From contig NZ_VEGP01000009.1 of the NCBI RefSeq assembly GCF_007679495.1, positions 41,769-105,768 of the forward strand: a DNA stretch of 64,000 nt. The letters run 5' to 3'. The stretch comes from Paenibacillus sp. 32O-W (lineage in GTDB: Bacteria; Bacillota; Bacilli; Paenibacillales; NBRC-103111). The notes beneath the pieces are model-generated. The model did no database searches. It saw only the letters and a program-made list of their open reading frames with translations, and was not told the DNA's origin. The translations under genes were made by a program, and so were the position numbers. Position 1 is the first letter of the stretch. The number at the start of each line of letters is the position of its first letter. Positions 26,143 through 33,806 of the stretch are shown one piece after another.

Positions 26143-26984
26143 CGTCGATCGTCCTCCCTCCCGCCGAAAAGAGGCTTGTCTAATCCGGCGTGCCGGATGA
26201 TCGCCTGCACCAATGCCCGCACTTGTTGCATAAAAGGATCGTTTTCATGACCGCGCGGCACCTGTCGGTTGCGAAATAAAAAACGGACGGCTTCTCCTTG
26301 CTGGGTCGCATCCAGCCAGCCCGTATTATGGACAATCGGGTGCGCAGGCTCCCGCCGATGGAACTGGCGCTTGATATTTTGAACGGTCAAAGCGGAGCGA
26401 GGATCGTATTGTCCGAATACAAGCAAATGCTTCCGGTTGGACTGAAGCTGCGCCTCCACCAGCGGAAAAACCTGCTCCAGCTTGAGCGCGTTTTGCGGCA
26501 GACAGACGACCAGCAAATCCGCCTGACGCAGCAGCCCCTCTGTCCACGCCGACAGCTTGCCGCTTCCGCCGTCCAGCAATACCAGATCGTAAGCGCGCCT
26601 TGTCAGTTCCAAAAGAGGCGTAAGCCAGTCCTGTGCGGCGGAAACAAACGATGCATCCGGCTTGTTCGATCCCGGAAGGATGTCGAGTCGATCGGCGAGC
26701 AGCGGCAGCGTGTAATCCCGCAGCCTGTTCGGTTCCAGCTTGCGGTTTTGCAAAAGCCTGAGCAGCGCGTCGATACCCGCGTCAGTCGGGGCGTCCGCTC
26801 CGCTCATCCAGGAACGTCTCGGATAAAAGGCGCGTTCGATGGCCGCGTATTCGCTTTGCAAATGCCCAAGCAACAGAAGGCGCGAGGAGTATTCCAATCC
26901 GAGCAGCGCCGCGGCGGCAATCAGGTTGCTCGTCGTACCGGCCTGTCCCGGTACCGGACTCCAAAACACCACGGTATAACCCAT
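26139..26984 (-). CDS. CpaE-like / MinD-ParA-fold protein with altered P-loop
   Basis: A 281-residue protein starting at the ATG at 26982-26984 (AAAGGAG 9 bases upstream; the ATG at 26993 touches that site). The fold signature is visible: TVVFWSPVPGQAGTTSNLIAAAALLG at the N-terminus and YDLVLLDGGSGKLSAW as Walker B. The P-loop position reads PGQAGTTS, without the signature lysine of KGGVGKTT, so ATP binding may be weakened or lost. In Tad clusters CpaE proteins localise or regulate the assembly machine. Follows a second ParA-fold gene and overlaps the CpaF-like gene by 4 bases. Confidence 0.75.
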   Translation of the reverse strand: MGYTVVFWSPVPGQAGTTSNLIAAAALLGLEYSSRLLLLGHLQSEYAAIERAFYPRRSWMSGADAPTDAGIDALLRLLQNRKLEPNRLRDYTLPLLADRLDILPGSNKPDASFVSAAQDWLTPLLELTRRAYDLVLLDGGSGKLSAWTEGLLRQADLLVVCLPQNALKLEQVFPLVEAQLQSNRKHLLVFGQYDPRSALTVQNIKRQFHRREPAHPIVHNTGWLDATQQGEAVRFLFRNRQVPRGHENDPFMQQVRALVQAIIRHAGLDKPLFGGREDDRR

Positions 26985-27018
26985 TTGCTTCATCTCCTTT
27001 CGTGCAACATTACCGAAT

Positions 27019-27726
27019 TTACGCGCGCCTTCGGGAGCGCGCCCATGCCCGCCGGGCAGTTTTGGCATCGCATTCAAACAACTGCTGCAGCATGTCCAGC
27101 ACGTTCCGGCGATACGTCCCGGACAGCCGCCTGATGTCGATGCGGCCATGATGCTGGTTGTCCAGTTCGACCGATATATCCCGTTCGTCCAGCGGAAAGC
27201 GGAACACGATGTCCTCCCAACGTATCGCCTGCTGCGGCAGCAGCGAATCGATATACGACTCGGGTATGGCGATCGGCAGAGTGGGAGCAATCAGTTTGTA
27301 AAACGAAAGCGGCTGACCCTCCGCTTCGTGAAGGCACAGCCGCTGTATCAGTTCCGCGTTTTTATGCATGCTGAGTCGGCTCCAATTGCTGCACCAAACC
27401 CGCTTGTCGTAGCCCGGCAACTCTCGTCCTTTCACAAATTCGGTGTGATCGGTGTCGAGCAGCATGACATCGTATGCTGTTTCGCCACCGGCTTGAAACA
27501 TAGAACGTTCCAATTGCGCTGGCGTGATGAGCCCGGTCGCCACATCGATGCCTTCAAACTCCCGCAGCGAACAGCCAAAATCCGCTCGCGGCAAATAGCC
27601 TTGCATGGACTGGGCAAGGGTGGAATCCACGATCAGCACCTTTCGCTCCATCGCCGTGAGCAGCTTGCCCAGCACAAGGAGCAGGTGGCTTTTGTCCGGC
27701 GCGCCGAAAAATACGACTTTTTTCAT
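27019..27726 (-). CDS. Degenerate ParA/MinD-fold protein of the Tad-like cluster
   Basis: A 235-residue protein with AAGGAGG before the ATG at 27724-27726. The N-terminus keeps the ParA pattern (KKVVFFGAPDKSHLLLVLGKLLTAMERKVLIVDST), but the loop reads GAPDKSH rather than GGVGKTT. YDVMLLDTDHTEF occupies the Walker B position. The C-terminal half is unassigned, ending in a basic stretch. With the next gene it gives the cluster two tandem divergent ParA-fold proteins, besides the canonical parA at 30.7 kb. Probably non-enzymatic or regulatory; inferred. Confidence 0.65.
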   Translation of the reverse strand: MKKVVFFGAPDKSHLLLVLGKLLTAMERKVLIVDSTLAQSMQGYLPRADFGCSLREFEGIDVATGLITPAQLERSMFQAGGETAYDVMLLDTDHTEFVKGRELPGYDKRVWCSNWSRLSMHKNAELIQRLCLHEAEGQPLSFYKLIAPTLPIAIPESYIDSLLPQQAIRWEDIVFRFPLDERDISVELDNQHHGRIDIRRLSGTYRRNVLDMLQQLFECDAKTARRAWARSRRRA

Positions 27727-27737
27727 GACGGCCTCCT

Positions 27738-28859
27738 TCACTGATTAAAAATTTGCTCCAATTTATCCACTTTTGCAGGCTCTCCAGACGGCGAAGCTGG
27801 TGCCGGATCTGTTGAAACAGATGGTGTAGACTCCGCTGACGTTTCCGGCCGATTCTCATTCGTCGTTGTCGGAACGGAAGGGGAGGTCAGCGGCTGAGCA
27901 GCTAGCGGTTCCTGGTCGACCGTAGCCGTTGCGCCTGCCGGTGGCGGCGATGGGGTCGCCTCATGCATGGCATTGCCTTGCTGCGTGACAATCCGTTCGT
28001 TTTGCAGTTGCTGCTGAACCGTTACGCTGCCGCTCGTTACGCGCAGTTTGTCCGACTCGCTCATCGCCTTCAGATTGTCGTCCAGTGTCGTTCGCAGCTG
28101 GCGGGCAAGCTCGGTTGTCGCTTTTTCGAGCAGGTTCGGATCATGTTCCATCAAATCGAGCACCTTCGGATTGGCGGGATAATTGACTACCGCCGATTCC
28201 TGCAAGCCCGGCTCGATGTAGGGCAGGGCATACAGCCGCGCGCCTTGCAAGTAGGCATCGATGATCGCGCTTGAAGTCCGTAATATATCCATCTCGTTCA
28301 TTTCCAGCCAGATGACATTGCCGGACAACTCCCGCGCCTTCTTCTTCGCCAGCAGGACAAAATCCTCGCCAGTCGGGAAGTTGATTCGCACGTCGATGTA
28401 CTGTCCCTTTTGCAGATTGGAGGGAAGCTGAATGACATGAAACTCCTGCACCCGCAAATCCTTCGGGATCGGCGCGCTCTCGTACAGCATGGACGGCATC
28501 AGCGGTGTGCCTGGCTGCAATTCGATTTTGGCGCTTTTGCCGATGACCGCGTTCTGATCGGTAATCATCCCTTGCGGCACCAGATTCGCAGGCATCGGGA
28601 CAGACTTGAGGTCTTCCGCCTTCACGGTGCCGCCGGCCGGAACGGTGCGCGCCACAGTCCAAACGCTTCTGCGCGATTGTTCCTCTATCGTTTTCAGTTC
28701 TTCGATTTGCCTTTCATAATGTTCCTTCATTTGCTGCTGTTTCTGCTCTTGCTCTGATTGCTTAATCAGAGAATAAATGGCCGCAGCAGCCAGTAAACAA
28801 ACGCTTACGGCAATCGCGGCGATAATAAGCGTCTTGCGGTGCCGATACGTCCACGACAT
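27738..28859 (-). CDS. SAF-domain CpaB/RcpC-like pilus assembly protein
   Basis: A 373-residue protein with AAGGAGACGTGAGCG before its ATG at 28859. It has a cytoplasmic basic N-terminus, one membrane helix (TLIIAAIAVSVCLLAAAAIYSLI) and a short Gln/Glu-rich coiled segment. A SAF-like domain follows at about residues 68-120: ARTVPAGGTVKAEDLKSVPMP and GKSAKIELQPGTPL, the CpaB arrangement. The last ~80 residues are Pro/Thr/Ser-rich, probably disordered and surface-exposed. CpaB proteins span the envelope in Tad systems. It opens the Tad-like cluster, downstream of the small ICE genes. Confidence 0.8.
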   Translation of the reverse strand: MSWTYRHRKTLIIAAIAVSVCLLAAAAIYSLIKQSEQEQKQQQMKEHYERQIEELKTIEEQSRRSVWTVARTVPAGGTVKAEDLKSVPMPANLVPQGMITDQNAVIGKSAKIELQPGTPLMPSMLYESAPIPKDLRVQEFHVIQLPSNLQKGQYIDVRINFPTGEDFVLLAKKKARELSGNVIWLEMNEMDILRTSSAIIDAYLQGARLYALPYIEPGLQESAVVNYPANPKVLDLMEHDPNLLEKATTELARQLRTTLDDNLKAMSESDKLRVTSGSVTVQQQLQNERIVTQQGNAMHEATPSPPPAGATATVDQEPLAAQPLTSPSVPTTTNENRPETSAESTPSVSTDPAPASPSGEPAKVDKLEQIFNQ

Positions 28860-28893
28860 CGCTCACGTCTCCTTTCAAACCGAAATTGAAGTG

Positions 28894-29514
28894 CTATCGA
28901 TTGACTTTACCGGGCTTCGTCACGTTGCTTCGGCTTTTGCTAGTTCCAATCTGATGCTGCTCCAGTTTTTCTTGCGCCCATGCGGGCATATGCTCCGGTT
29001 TTATCAGACCCCATAAAATCTTCCCGATTCCAGCGAGCCTCCTCTCCGGTATACAGATTTAACACGTAGACGGCGCGACCTCGGGAATAGGCAAAGGTGC
29101 CAAAACCGCTTAACGCCAGCACAAGCTGGTTTACAGCGGTGCGATATTCGGGTCGCAACCATTCCGGCCGGATGACAACAACCTGGTTGTCAATGCGCAT
29201 GTCTTCGCGAATCGGCTGGCATTGTGCTTGGGTAAGGGGAGATAGGGGTACCTTGACACTGGCCCTTTCTTCTTTGAGATCCTCCAGTTCCCATTGCACG
29301 CGGGAAATAAAGTCATGCAGGCCTCAAGATAATCCGCGCTGTCCGCAATCGCGTAAAATTGCTCGACACCCAACGAATTGTTTCGGGTGCAGGTACAAAC
29401 CATGTACGGACGTTCGGTATTGGTTTCGTCTATGCCAAGCAGCACTTCCACCTTCCCGATGGAGATGGCCTGAACGACTTCGTAGTTGTCCACCATTCGC
29501 TTCATTTCTTCCAT
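28894..29514 (-). pseudogene. Conserved ICE gene broken by two compensating frameshifts
   Basis: Three pieces join into one protein of about 206 residues. The first starts at ATG 29514 (MEEMKRMVDNYEVVQAISIGK ... EQFYAIADSADYLEA), with the frame then shifting near 29310. The second runs LHDFISRVQWELEDLKEER ... NLYTGEEARWNREDFMG, and near 29010 the frame returns to the first for LIKPEHMPAWAQEKLEQHQ, ending at the stop 28894-28896. A one-base deletion followed by a one-base insertion explains this. The pattern (VIALR..VLRPEY..., GGFG...N.YTG...RW) is that of a common unnamed ICE protein. Either the gene has decayed or there are two sequencing errors. Confidence 0.75.
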
Positions 29515-29714
29515 CGTCCGTCCTCATTTCCTGGAAAGTTGCGGTCATTCTTCGTTCTCCGGTTTCGTTTTGATTGACCGGCTTCACGTGATTTCTTGTT
29601 TCGCGTGTGCGGCTGCTCGGTCTCATCCTCAAATACTTCAAAGCGGTTGAAACCCGGCTTTTCTTGCATCAGGCGCTCATATTGACGACGCCTCCCTTTC
29701 GTGAAATACATCAT
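29502..29714 (-). CDS. Small basic ICE protein of unknown function
   Basis: A 70-residue, strongly basic protein starting at the ATG pair at 29714/29711, with GGGGAGG upstream. It begins MMYFTKGRRRQYERLMQEKPGFNRFEVFEDE and ends in a Lys/Arg/Asn-rich tail. It overlaps the frameshifted gene start by 13 bases, which supports its being a real, coupled gene. It follows the parB terminator and therefore probably starts the next transcription unit leftwards. No function known. Confidence 0.6.
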   Translation of the reverse strand: MMYFTKGRRRQYERLMQEKPGFNRFEVFEDETEQPHTRNKKSREAGQSKRNRRTKNDRNFPGNEDGRWKK

Positions 29715-29734
29715 GAATCGCCTCCCCAAAAATG

Positions 29735-29768
29735 GGCATAAAAAAGCTCTCCGTCCTAGGGGAGAGTG
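29735..29768 (-). terminator. Intrinsic terminator after parB
   Basis: On the minus strand CTCTCCCC pairs with GGAGAG and is followed by TTTTTTATG. It begins about 20 bases after the parB stop. Confidence 0.7.
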
Positions 29769-29788
29769 CCTGCCGAACAGGATACAGG

Positions 29789-30733
29789 TTAACGTTCCTG
29801 TTCCCGTTGCCGTTTTTTATACCAGCTTTCCAGTAGTTGTACGATCAGGTCTTCCTTTTGCTTTTCGGTGAAGTCCCTCGGGAAGAAACGGTCTATCCGC
29901 TCGCGCCGAATGGTCATCTTTTCTTTCTGGTTCGGTTTCTCCTCCGTGAGAATCGAGAAGATGACATCCACGTTAAGCCGCCCGTCCTGACTCAGTTTTT
30001 TCATGCGCTGCGCCTGCGCCAGCGAAGGCGTGCAGTCTTCGGACTGCATCGTTTCATATAGGGCTTTCTGTTCTTCTTCGGCCAAGTAAGAAATCTCTAC
30101 GGCGGGATTGAAGGCGATTCGTTTGTCGTCCACCATCTCGAGAATGGAGGGGGTCAGTTCGGTAAGGCGGATATATCTGAATATTTGGTTCCTGCTCTCC
30201 CCAACTTGCTCTGCCAAAACTTCACTAGATTTTTTCCCGTCTAACTTGTTCCCAACTTGGGAACGAGTTAAATCTGTACGCTGTCCTTGCCGATTCATCG
30301 CCTCCAACTTCATCTTAAAGGCGAATGCTTTCTCGCTTGGCGTAATATTTTCGCGTTGCAGGTTGCTGTCCACCATGATGATCGTCGCCTGATCGTCGTC
30401 CAGTTCGCGGACAATGCAGGGCATCGTTTCTCTGCCAGCCAGTTCACTCGCTTTTTTACGACGATGCCCGGCTACCATTTCATAACCGCCGTCCGCCTTC
30501 GGTCGTACCAAGCCGGGAACAAGAACGCCGTATTGCTTTACGCTGTCTGCCATTTCCAACATCGCTTCGTCAGCCTTTACCTTGAACGGATGGCCGGGGA
30601 AATCGCTGATATCTGGTAATGGTATTTCCATCACCTTTTCCCGCTGCTGGTCGGCGCGGCTCTCCTCGGTGGAGAATAAATCAGCGACTGTGGTCAGTTT
30701 GATGCTGGCGCGCATGTCGTCTTTCGCTGCCAA
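29789..30733 (-). CDS. parB: ParB-like partition / DNA-binding protein
   Basis: A 314-residue protein. I place the start at the TTG at 30731-30733 because AAGGAGG lies 9 bases upstream; an ATG at 30715 is the alternative. The ParB nuclease-fold region is evident: YGVLVPGLVRPKADGGYEMVAGHRRKKASELAG, then the arginine-patch area and an HTH-like block (AEQVGESRNQIFRYIRLTELTPSIL). It would bind element-borne parS-like sites and act with ParA to keep the excised circular ICE, or to regulate transfer genes. It overlaps parA by 53 bases and is closed by a terminator. Confidence 0.88.
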   Translation of the reverse strand: MAAKDDMRASIKLTTVADLFSTEESRADQQREKVMEIPLPDISDFPGHPFKVKADEAMLEMADSVKQYGVLVPGLVRPKADGGYEMVAGHRRKKASELAGRETMPCIVRELDDDQATIIMVDSNLQRENITPSEKAFAFKMKLEAMNRQGQRTDLTRSQVGNKLDGKKSSEVLAEQVGESRNQIFRYIRLTELTPSILEMVDDKRIAFNPAVEISYLAEEEQKALYETMQSEDCTPSLAQAQRMKKLSQDGRLNVDVIFSILTEEKPNQKEKMTIRRERIDRFFPRDFTEKQKEDLIVQLLESWYKKRQREQER

Positions 30734-31508
30734 TGCTCTGCACCTCCTTCGTAAAGGCGGCATAAGCCTCCGCAGCTTTCCCATCCGGATCATGGACGTA
30801 GATGCTTTTCCCCTTGGCGCTTGTTTCCGCCGCGCGAACGGATAGGGGAATTTCGGTGTTGAACACGCGCAGCTTGTCGCCGTAGTCGCGCCGAAGAATA
30901 AAGGAAATGTCTTTGGCAAATTTCGTCCGACTGTCTACCATCGTGAGCAGCACGCCGTCCAAAACCAGCTTCGGATTGATCTGCCTGCGCACACGGGCAA
31001 TGGTCTGCAAGAGCTGCGTCATTCCCTTGGCGGGCAAATAGTGTGCTTGAACGGGGATAATGACGCTGTCTGCTGCCGCCAGCGCATTGATGGTCAACAT
31101 GCCCAAACTCGGCATGCAATCGATCAGCACGTAGTCGTAATCGGCTTTAACCGAATCGATGTACGAACGCAAAATCGTTTCTCTGCTCATCGTATTGACG
31201 AGCGATACCTCAACAGCGGACAATTCAATATTGCCTGGCATCAGGTCAACGCCTTCATGGTGATGCAAAATACCTTCCCGCGCTTCATAGGATTCTTCCA
31301 GCATCGTCTTCGCCAGCAATGTCGCCAAAGATACCGATAAATTATCCGGTTCGTGGAAACCTAATGAATCCGTCAGGTTGCCTTGCGCGTCCGCATCAAC
31401 CAGTAAAACCTTTTTCCCCTCGGCTGCCAAACCGATCCCCAGATTGACCGCCGTTGTGGTCTTGCCTACGCCGCCTTTCTGATTAGCGAGGGCGATCACC
31501 TTGGCCAT
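30681..31508 (-). CDS. parA: ParA-family partition ATPase
   Basis: A 275-residue protein with canonical deviant Walker A (ANQKGGVGKTTTAVNLG, residues 8-24), switch region DADAQGNLT and Walker B YDYVLIDCMPSLG. The family acts as an ATP-dependent partition motor with ParB. GGAGAAGTGTAAG precedes the ATG at 31508. Only 21 bases further upstream stands a perfect 14-base-arm terminator-like hairpin, leaving little room for a promoter and suggesting attenuation or a promoter beyond it. As the first gene of the leftward ICE block it may set expression of parAB. Confidence 0.93.
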   Translation of the reverse strand: MAKVIALANQKGGVGKTTTAVNLGIGLAAEGKKVLLVDADAQGNLTDSLGFHEPDNLSVSLATLLAKTMLEESYEAREGILHHHEGVDLMPGNIELSAVEVSLVNTMSRETILRSYIDSVKADYDYVLIDCMPSLGMLTINALAAADSVIIPVQAHYLPAKGMTQLLQTIARVRRQINPKLVLDGVLLTMVDSRTKFAKDISFILRRDYGDKLRVFNTEIPLSVRAAETSAKGKSIYVHDPDGKAAEAYAAFTKEVQSIGSERRHARQHQTDHSR

Positions 31509-31529
31509 CTTACACTTCTCCTTTCACGC

Positions 31530-31571
31530 AAAAAGCCGGTTGCGCTGATAGTTCAGGGCAACCGGCTTTTT
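31530..31571. terminator. Bidirectional terminator-like hairpin in the parA leader
   Basis: AAAAAGCCGGTTGC (31530-31543) and GCAACCGGCTTTTT (31558-31571) form perfect 14-base arms with T-runs on both strands. It would stop leftward transcripts just before the parA ribosome site unless an alternative structure forms. Confidence 0.85.
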
Positions 31572-31576
31572 GAATA

Positions 31577-31735
31577 GTATCTATCTAAAAAGAGAACACC
31601 GCAAAAAGGGCGTTCTCTTGGACATTCATATGTTGAAGTCACCTCATTTTCAGTTATCTCGTGAGCTTATTCCAATAATTTCAACAATTCGCATACGCGT
31701 CGTCCAAATCCAGGATCAAAAAAACGGAAACTCCA
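31577..31735. repeat. Repeat R1, related to R2 at 33553-33735
   Basis: About 160 bases are roughly three-quarters identical by eye to R2. The shared landmarks, in order, are AGAGAACACCGCAA...GTTC.CTT (a hairpin), ATTCATATGTTG, CATTTTCAG, CTTATTCC, CGTCCAAATC and AAACGACC/AAAACGG. On the minus strand the hairpin plus T-run acts as a terminator for the TPR gene. R1 and R2 bracket the TPR gene as direct repeats. Confidence 0.7.
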
Positions 31736-31791
31736 AACTAATCATTGAAAGGCTGCTGCTGCACTGCACCTGTCTTGGATCAACTAATACA

Positions 31792-33252
31792 TTACAAATT
31801 GCATCCCATCTTCTCACGATTCGCTCGGTCAGCTAACCAATCTAACGCGCTGGGTGTTGTTTTCCATGAATGGAGGGCGAATGAGGCGTAAATAATCGCT
31901 TCCTCCTCACTCCCCCGCGAGTAAGCATCAGGTTTAATATATGGAATATGCTTCTCACCTAGTAAATAAGCGGGAACAAAAGAATTCGATTCGAGAGCTT
32001 TACTCAACGATACGGCCGCTTTGCGAGCACTCTTGCAACGGAAAGAAAGCAAAGCTTCGCTATACAGCATAAAGCATGTAGCCTCTTTATGGTCTGACAG
32101 AAATTCGTCAGCTTCTTTATTCATTTCCTCAGCCAGCAAATAATTTACCAGTATATAGCGAATTCCCAGACTGTCATTAGGATTCAATCGGAGCAACTCA
32201 CGACAGTTCGCAATGGCATCTTGCCGGTGTCCATTATTCCAGAGGCATTCCGCCAGTCCTGCCAGTGCCCTCATATATGGTCTGGTCTCAGTAAGCCACC
32301 AAAATTCACCTACATTCTCTTCAAAAAACGATTCCCCCAAAGCTAGACGCCCCACCTTCACCCCCCGCTCGTACAGTTCCATTCGTTCTTCCGAAGATTC
32401 ACTATGTTCCGCTAACAAATTATAGGCATCCGCACAGTATGGCGACAGAAACAATGCTTTTCGTGCCATCGAGAGACGCTTGCTTCTACTCATCTCGTCC
32501 CATGCATCATAAATCATTTCCTGCGCCTGATCCAGCTTTTCTCTGTCAAACGAAGGAAGCTCCAATTCAAGCACCGTCTTGTCGTATCTTCTATGTTTAC
32601 CTTGCTCTATCTTGAAAAGACCGGTATCAACTGTAATAAAATGCTGGGTAAAATCATCATAGTCCGGAACAGACCGAGGATGATGCTCCTTTGGCAAGCT
32701 TTCTTTCCATGTATTGAACTTCGAACCAATCAAATATTGACATACTTTCAGACGAAGTTTGTCCACTCCTTCCAGTGTATGATCCACTGTTTCACTCAAA
32801 TAATAGGATAGCAGCTGTTCTATATCCCGAAAGATTCTGACACCCGAAGCAAAGCCGCTTTGTGGGTGCAACGGCATAATATCCAGACTTTCCAATGCGG
32901 CAAACAAGCCGTCGGTTGTAACCGTCTTCGGTACAAATAATGCGTCCGGCAATCCGAATATAAATTTTTCTTCCTTCTTCTCCTCGCTCCAGGCATAATA
33001 AAGAAAATCTGCGAGAGGAAGCGGCCTTCTCGTCGTAGCCATCCGAAAAGCAAACGTCCCGCTATAGTGATCGCGCAATATATAGTAAATGAGATGTTCT
33101 TTGCGTGACTTAAGTGCGTTTTTCAGATCAACGTCCAACGGTTTTTTCTGGTATCTCAAATATCCATCATTGCCAAAATAATAATGCCTTGAGACGGAGA
33201 CCAATAATTGATGCAATTGGTTGGAATAATCGGAAACCAACCGGCGATGCAT
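31792..33252 (-). CDS. TPR protein of unknown function (AT-rich cargo gene)
   Basis: A 486-residue protein with AAAGGGG before the ATG at 33252. The C-terminal half is tetratricopeptide-like: LSPYCADAYNLLAEH, FWWLTETRPYMRALAGLAECLWNNGHRQDAIANCRELLRLNPNDSLGIRY, the last a good TPR pair. The N-terminal ~230 residues (YYILRDHYSGTFAFRMATTRRPLPLADFLYYAW) are not recognised. No signal peptide or membrane segment is visible. Base composition is visibly more AT-rich than the ICE genes to the left, and the gene lies between repeats R1 and R2, so it looks like separately acquired cargo. A possible defence or regulatory role is only a guess. Confidence 0.8.
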   Translation of the reverse strand: MHRRLVSDYSNQLHQLLVSVSRHYYFGNDGYLRYQKKPLDVDLKNALKSRKEHLIYYILRDHYSGTFAFRMATTRRPLPLADFLYYAWSEEKKEEKFIFGLPDALFVPKTVTTDGLFAALESLDIMPLHPQSGFASGVRIFRDIEQLLSYYLSETVDHTLEGVDKLRLKVCQYLIGSKFNTWKESLPKEHHPRSVPDYDDFTQHFITVDTGLFKIEQGKHRRYDKTVLELELPSFDREKLDQAQEMIYDAWDEMSRSKRLSMARKALFLSPYCADAYNLLAEHSESSEERMELYERGVKVGRLALGESFFEENVGEFWWLTETRPYMRALAGLAECLWNNGHRQDAIANCRELLRLNPNDSLGIRYILVNYLLAEEMNKEADEFLSDHKEATCFMLYSEALLSFRCKSARKAAVSLSKALESNSFVPAYLLGEKHIPYIKPDAYSRGSEEEAIIYASFALHSWKTTPSALDWLADRANREKMGCNL

Positions 33253-33518
33253 ACAACCAACCCCTTTAGTAATAATGCGGCATCCTGAGATTGTTCATAG
33301 CCAACATACCTGATTTTTCGCCTCTCGACAAGGAGAAGCATACCCTACAATTATAAGCCAAAAAGTTCACCTAACATCCTCTCACATGCACCGTTTCACC
33401 AATTCATACAGCCATAAGACTTCCCAACCCCTTCCTTCGAGGCTCTGATGGTGAAAAATAGGAATGGAAACCCGCTTCTCGCTCGGCTCGTAACACGACT
33501 CTTTACATTTTGTCATGA
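33253..33518. other. Gene-free AT-rich leader of the TPR gene
   Basis: No coding frame is supported. On the minus strand a TATAAT (33355-33350) precedes the TPR gene by about 100 bases, but its -35 region (GATGTT) is poor, so the promoter is tentative. Nothing else is recognised. Confidence 0.4.
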
Positions 33519-33547
33519 CCGTTAGGTTTTGAGATAACGGCCGGTTT
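33519..33547 (+). terminator. Terminator-like hairpin beside R2
   Basis: ACCGTTA and TAACGG pair around the loop GGTTTTGAGA and are followed by CCGGTTTTTAA. A hairpin ending the same way (CCGGCTTTTT) adjoins R1, so this belongs to the repeated block. Confidence 0.5.
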
Positions 33548-33552
33548 TTAAA

Positions 33553-33735
33553 TTATATTTATATATAAGAAGAGAACACCGCAATTAGGGGTGTTCCCTT
33601 GTATATTCATATGTTGCAGCAACTTTCATTTTCAGCTGATTCATGAACTTATTCCCATGAATTTAACATATCTACACACCCGACGTCCAAATCTAGGTCC
33701 AAAACGACCGAAACCTCGATTTTGTCTTTGAGCAC
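33553..33735. repeat. Repeat R2, between rlmD and the TPR gene
   Basis: The right-hand partner of R1. On the minus strand it holds the 3' end of an open frame, ...NDFKNKVLKDKIEVSVVLDLDLDVGCVDMLNSWE-stop (split here; stop at 33649-33651), with no ribosome site or start. It also holds a GGTGTTCTCT-type hairpin that could terminate rlmD transcripts. R1 carries a decayed counterpart of the same frame (VSVFLILDLDD, then stop). The pair looks like related element ends or duplicated 3' flanks at the rlmD insertion site. Confidence 0.65.
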
Positions 33736-33806
33736 CTTATTTTTGAAGTCGTTGCCGTCCGCCGTGAAAGTCATAAAACGCGCAAAGTGTTGAAAACAAA
33801 GGATTT

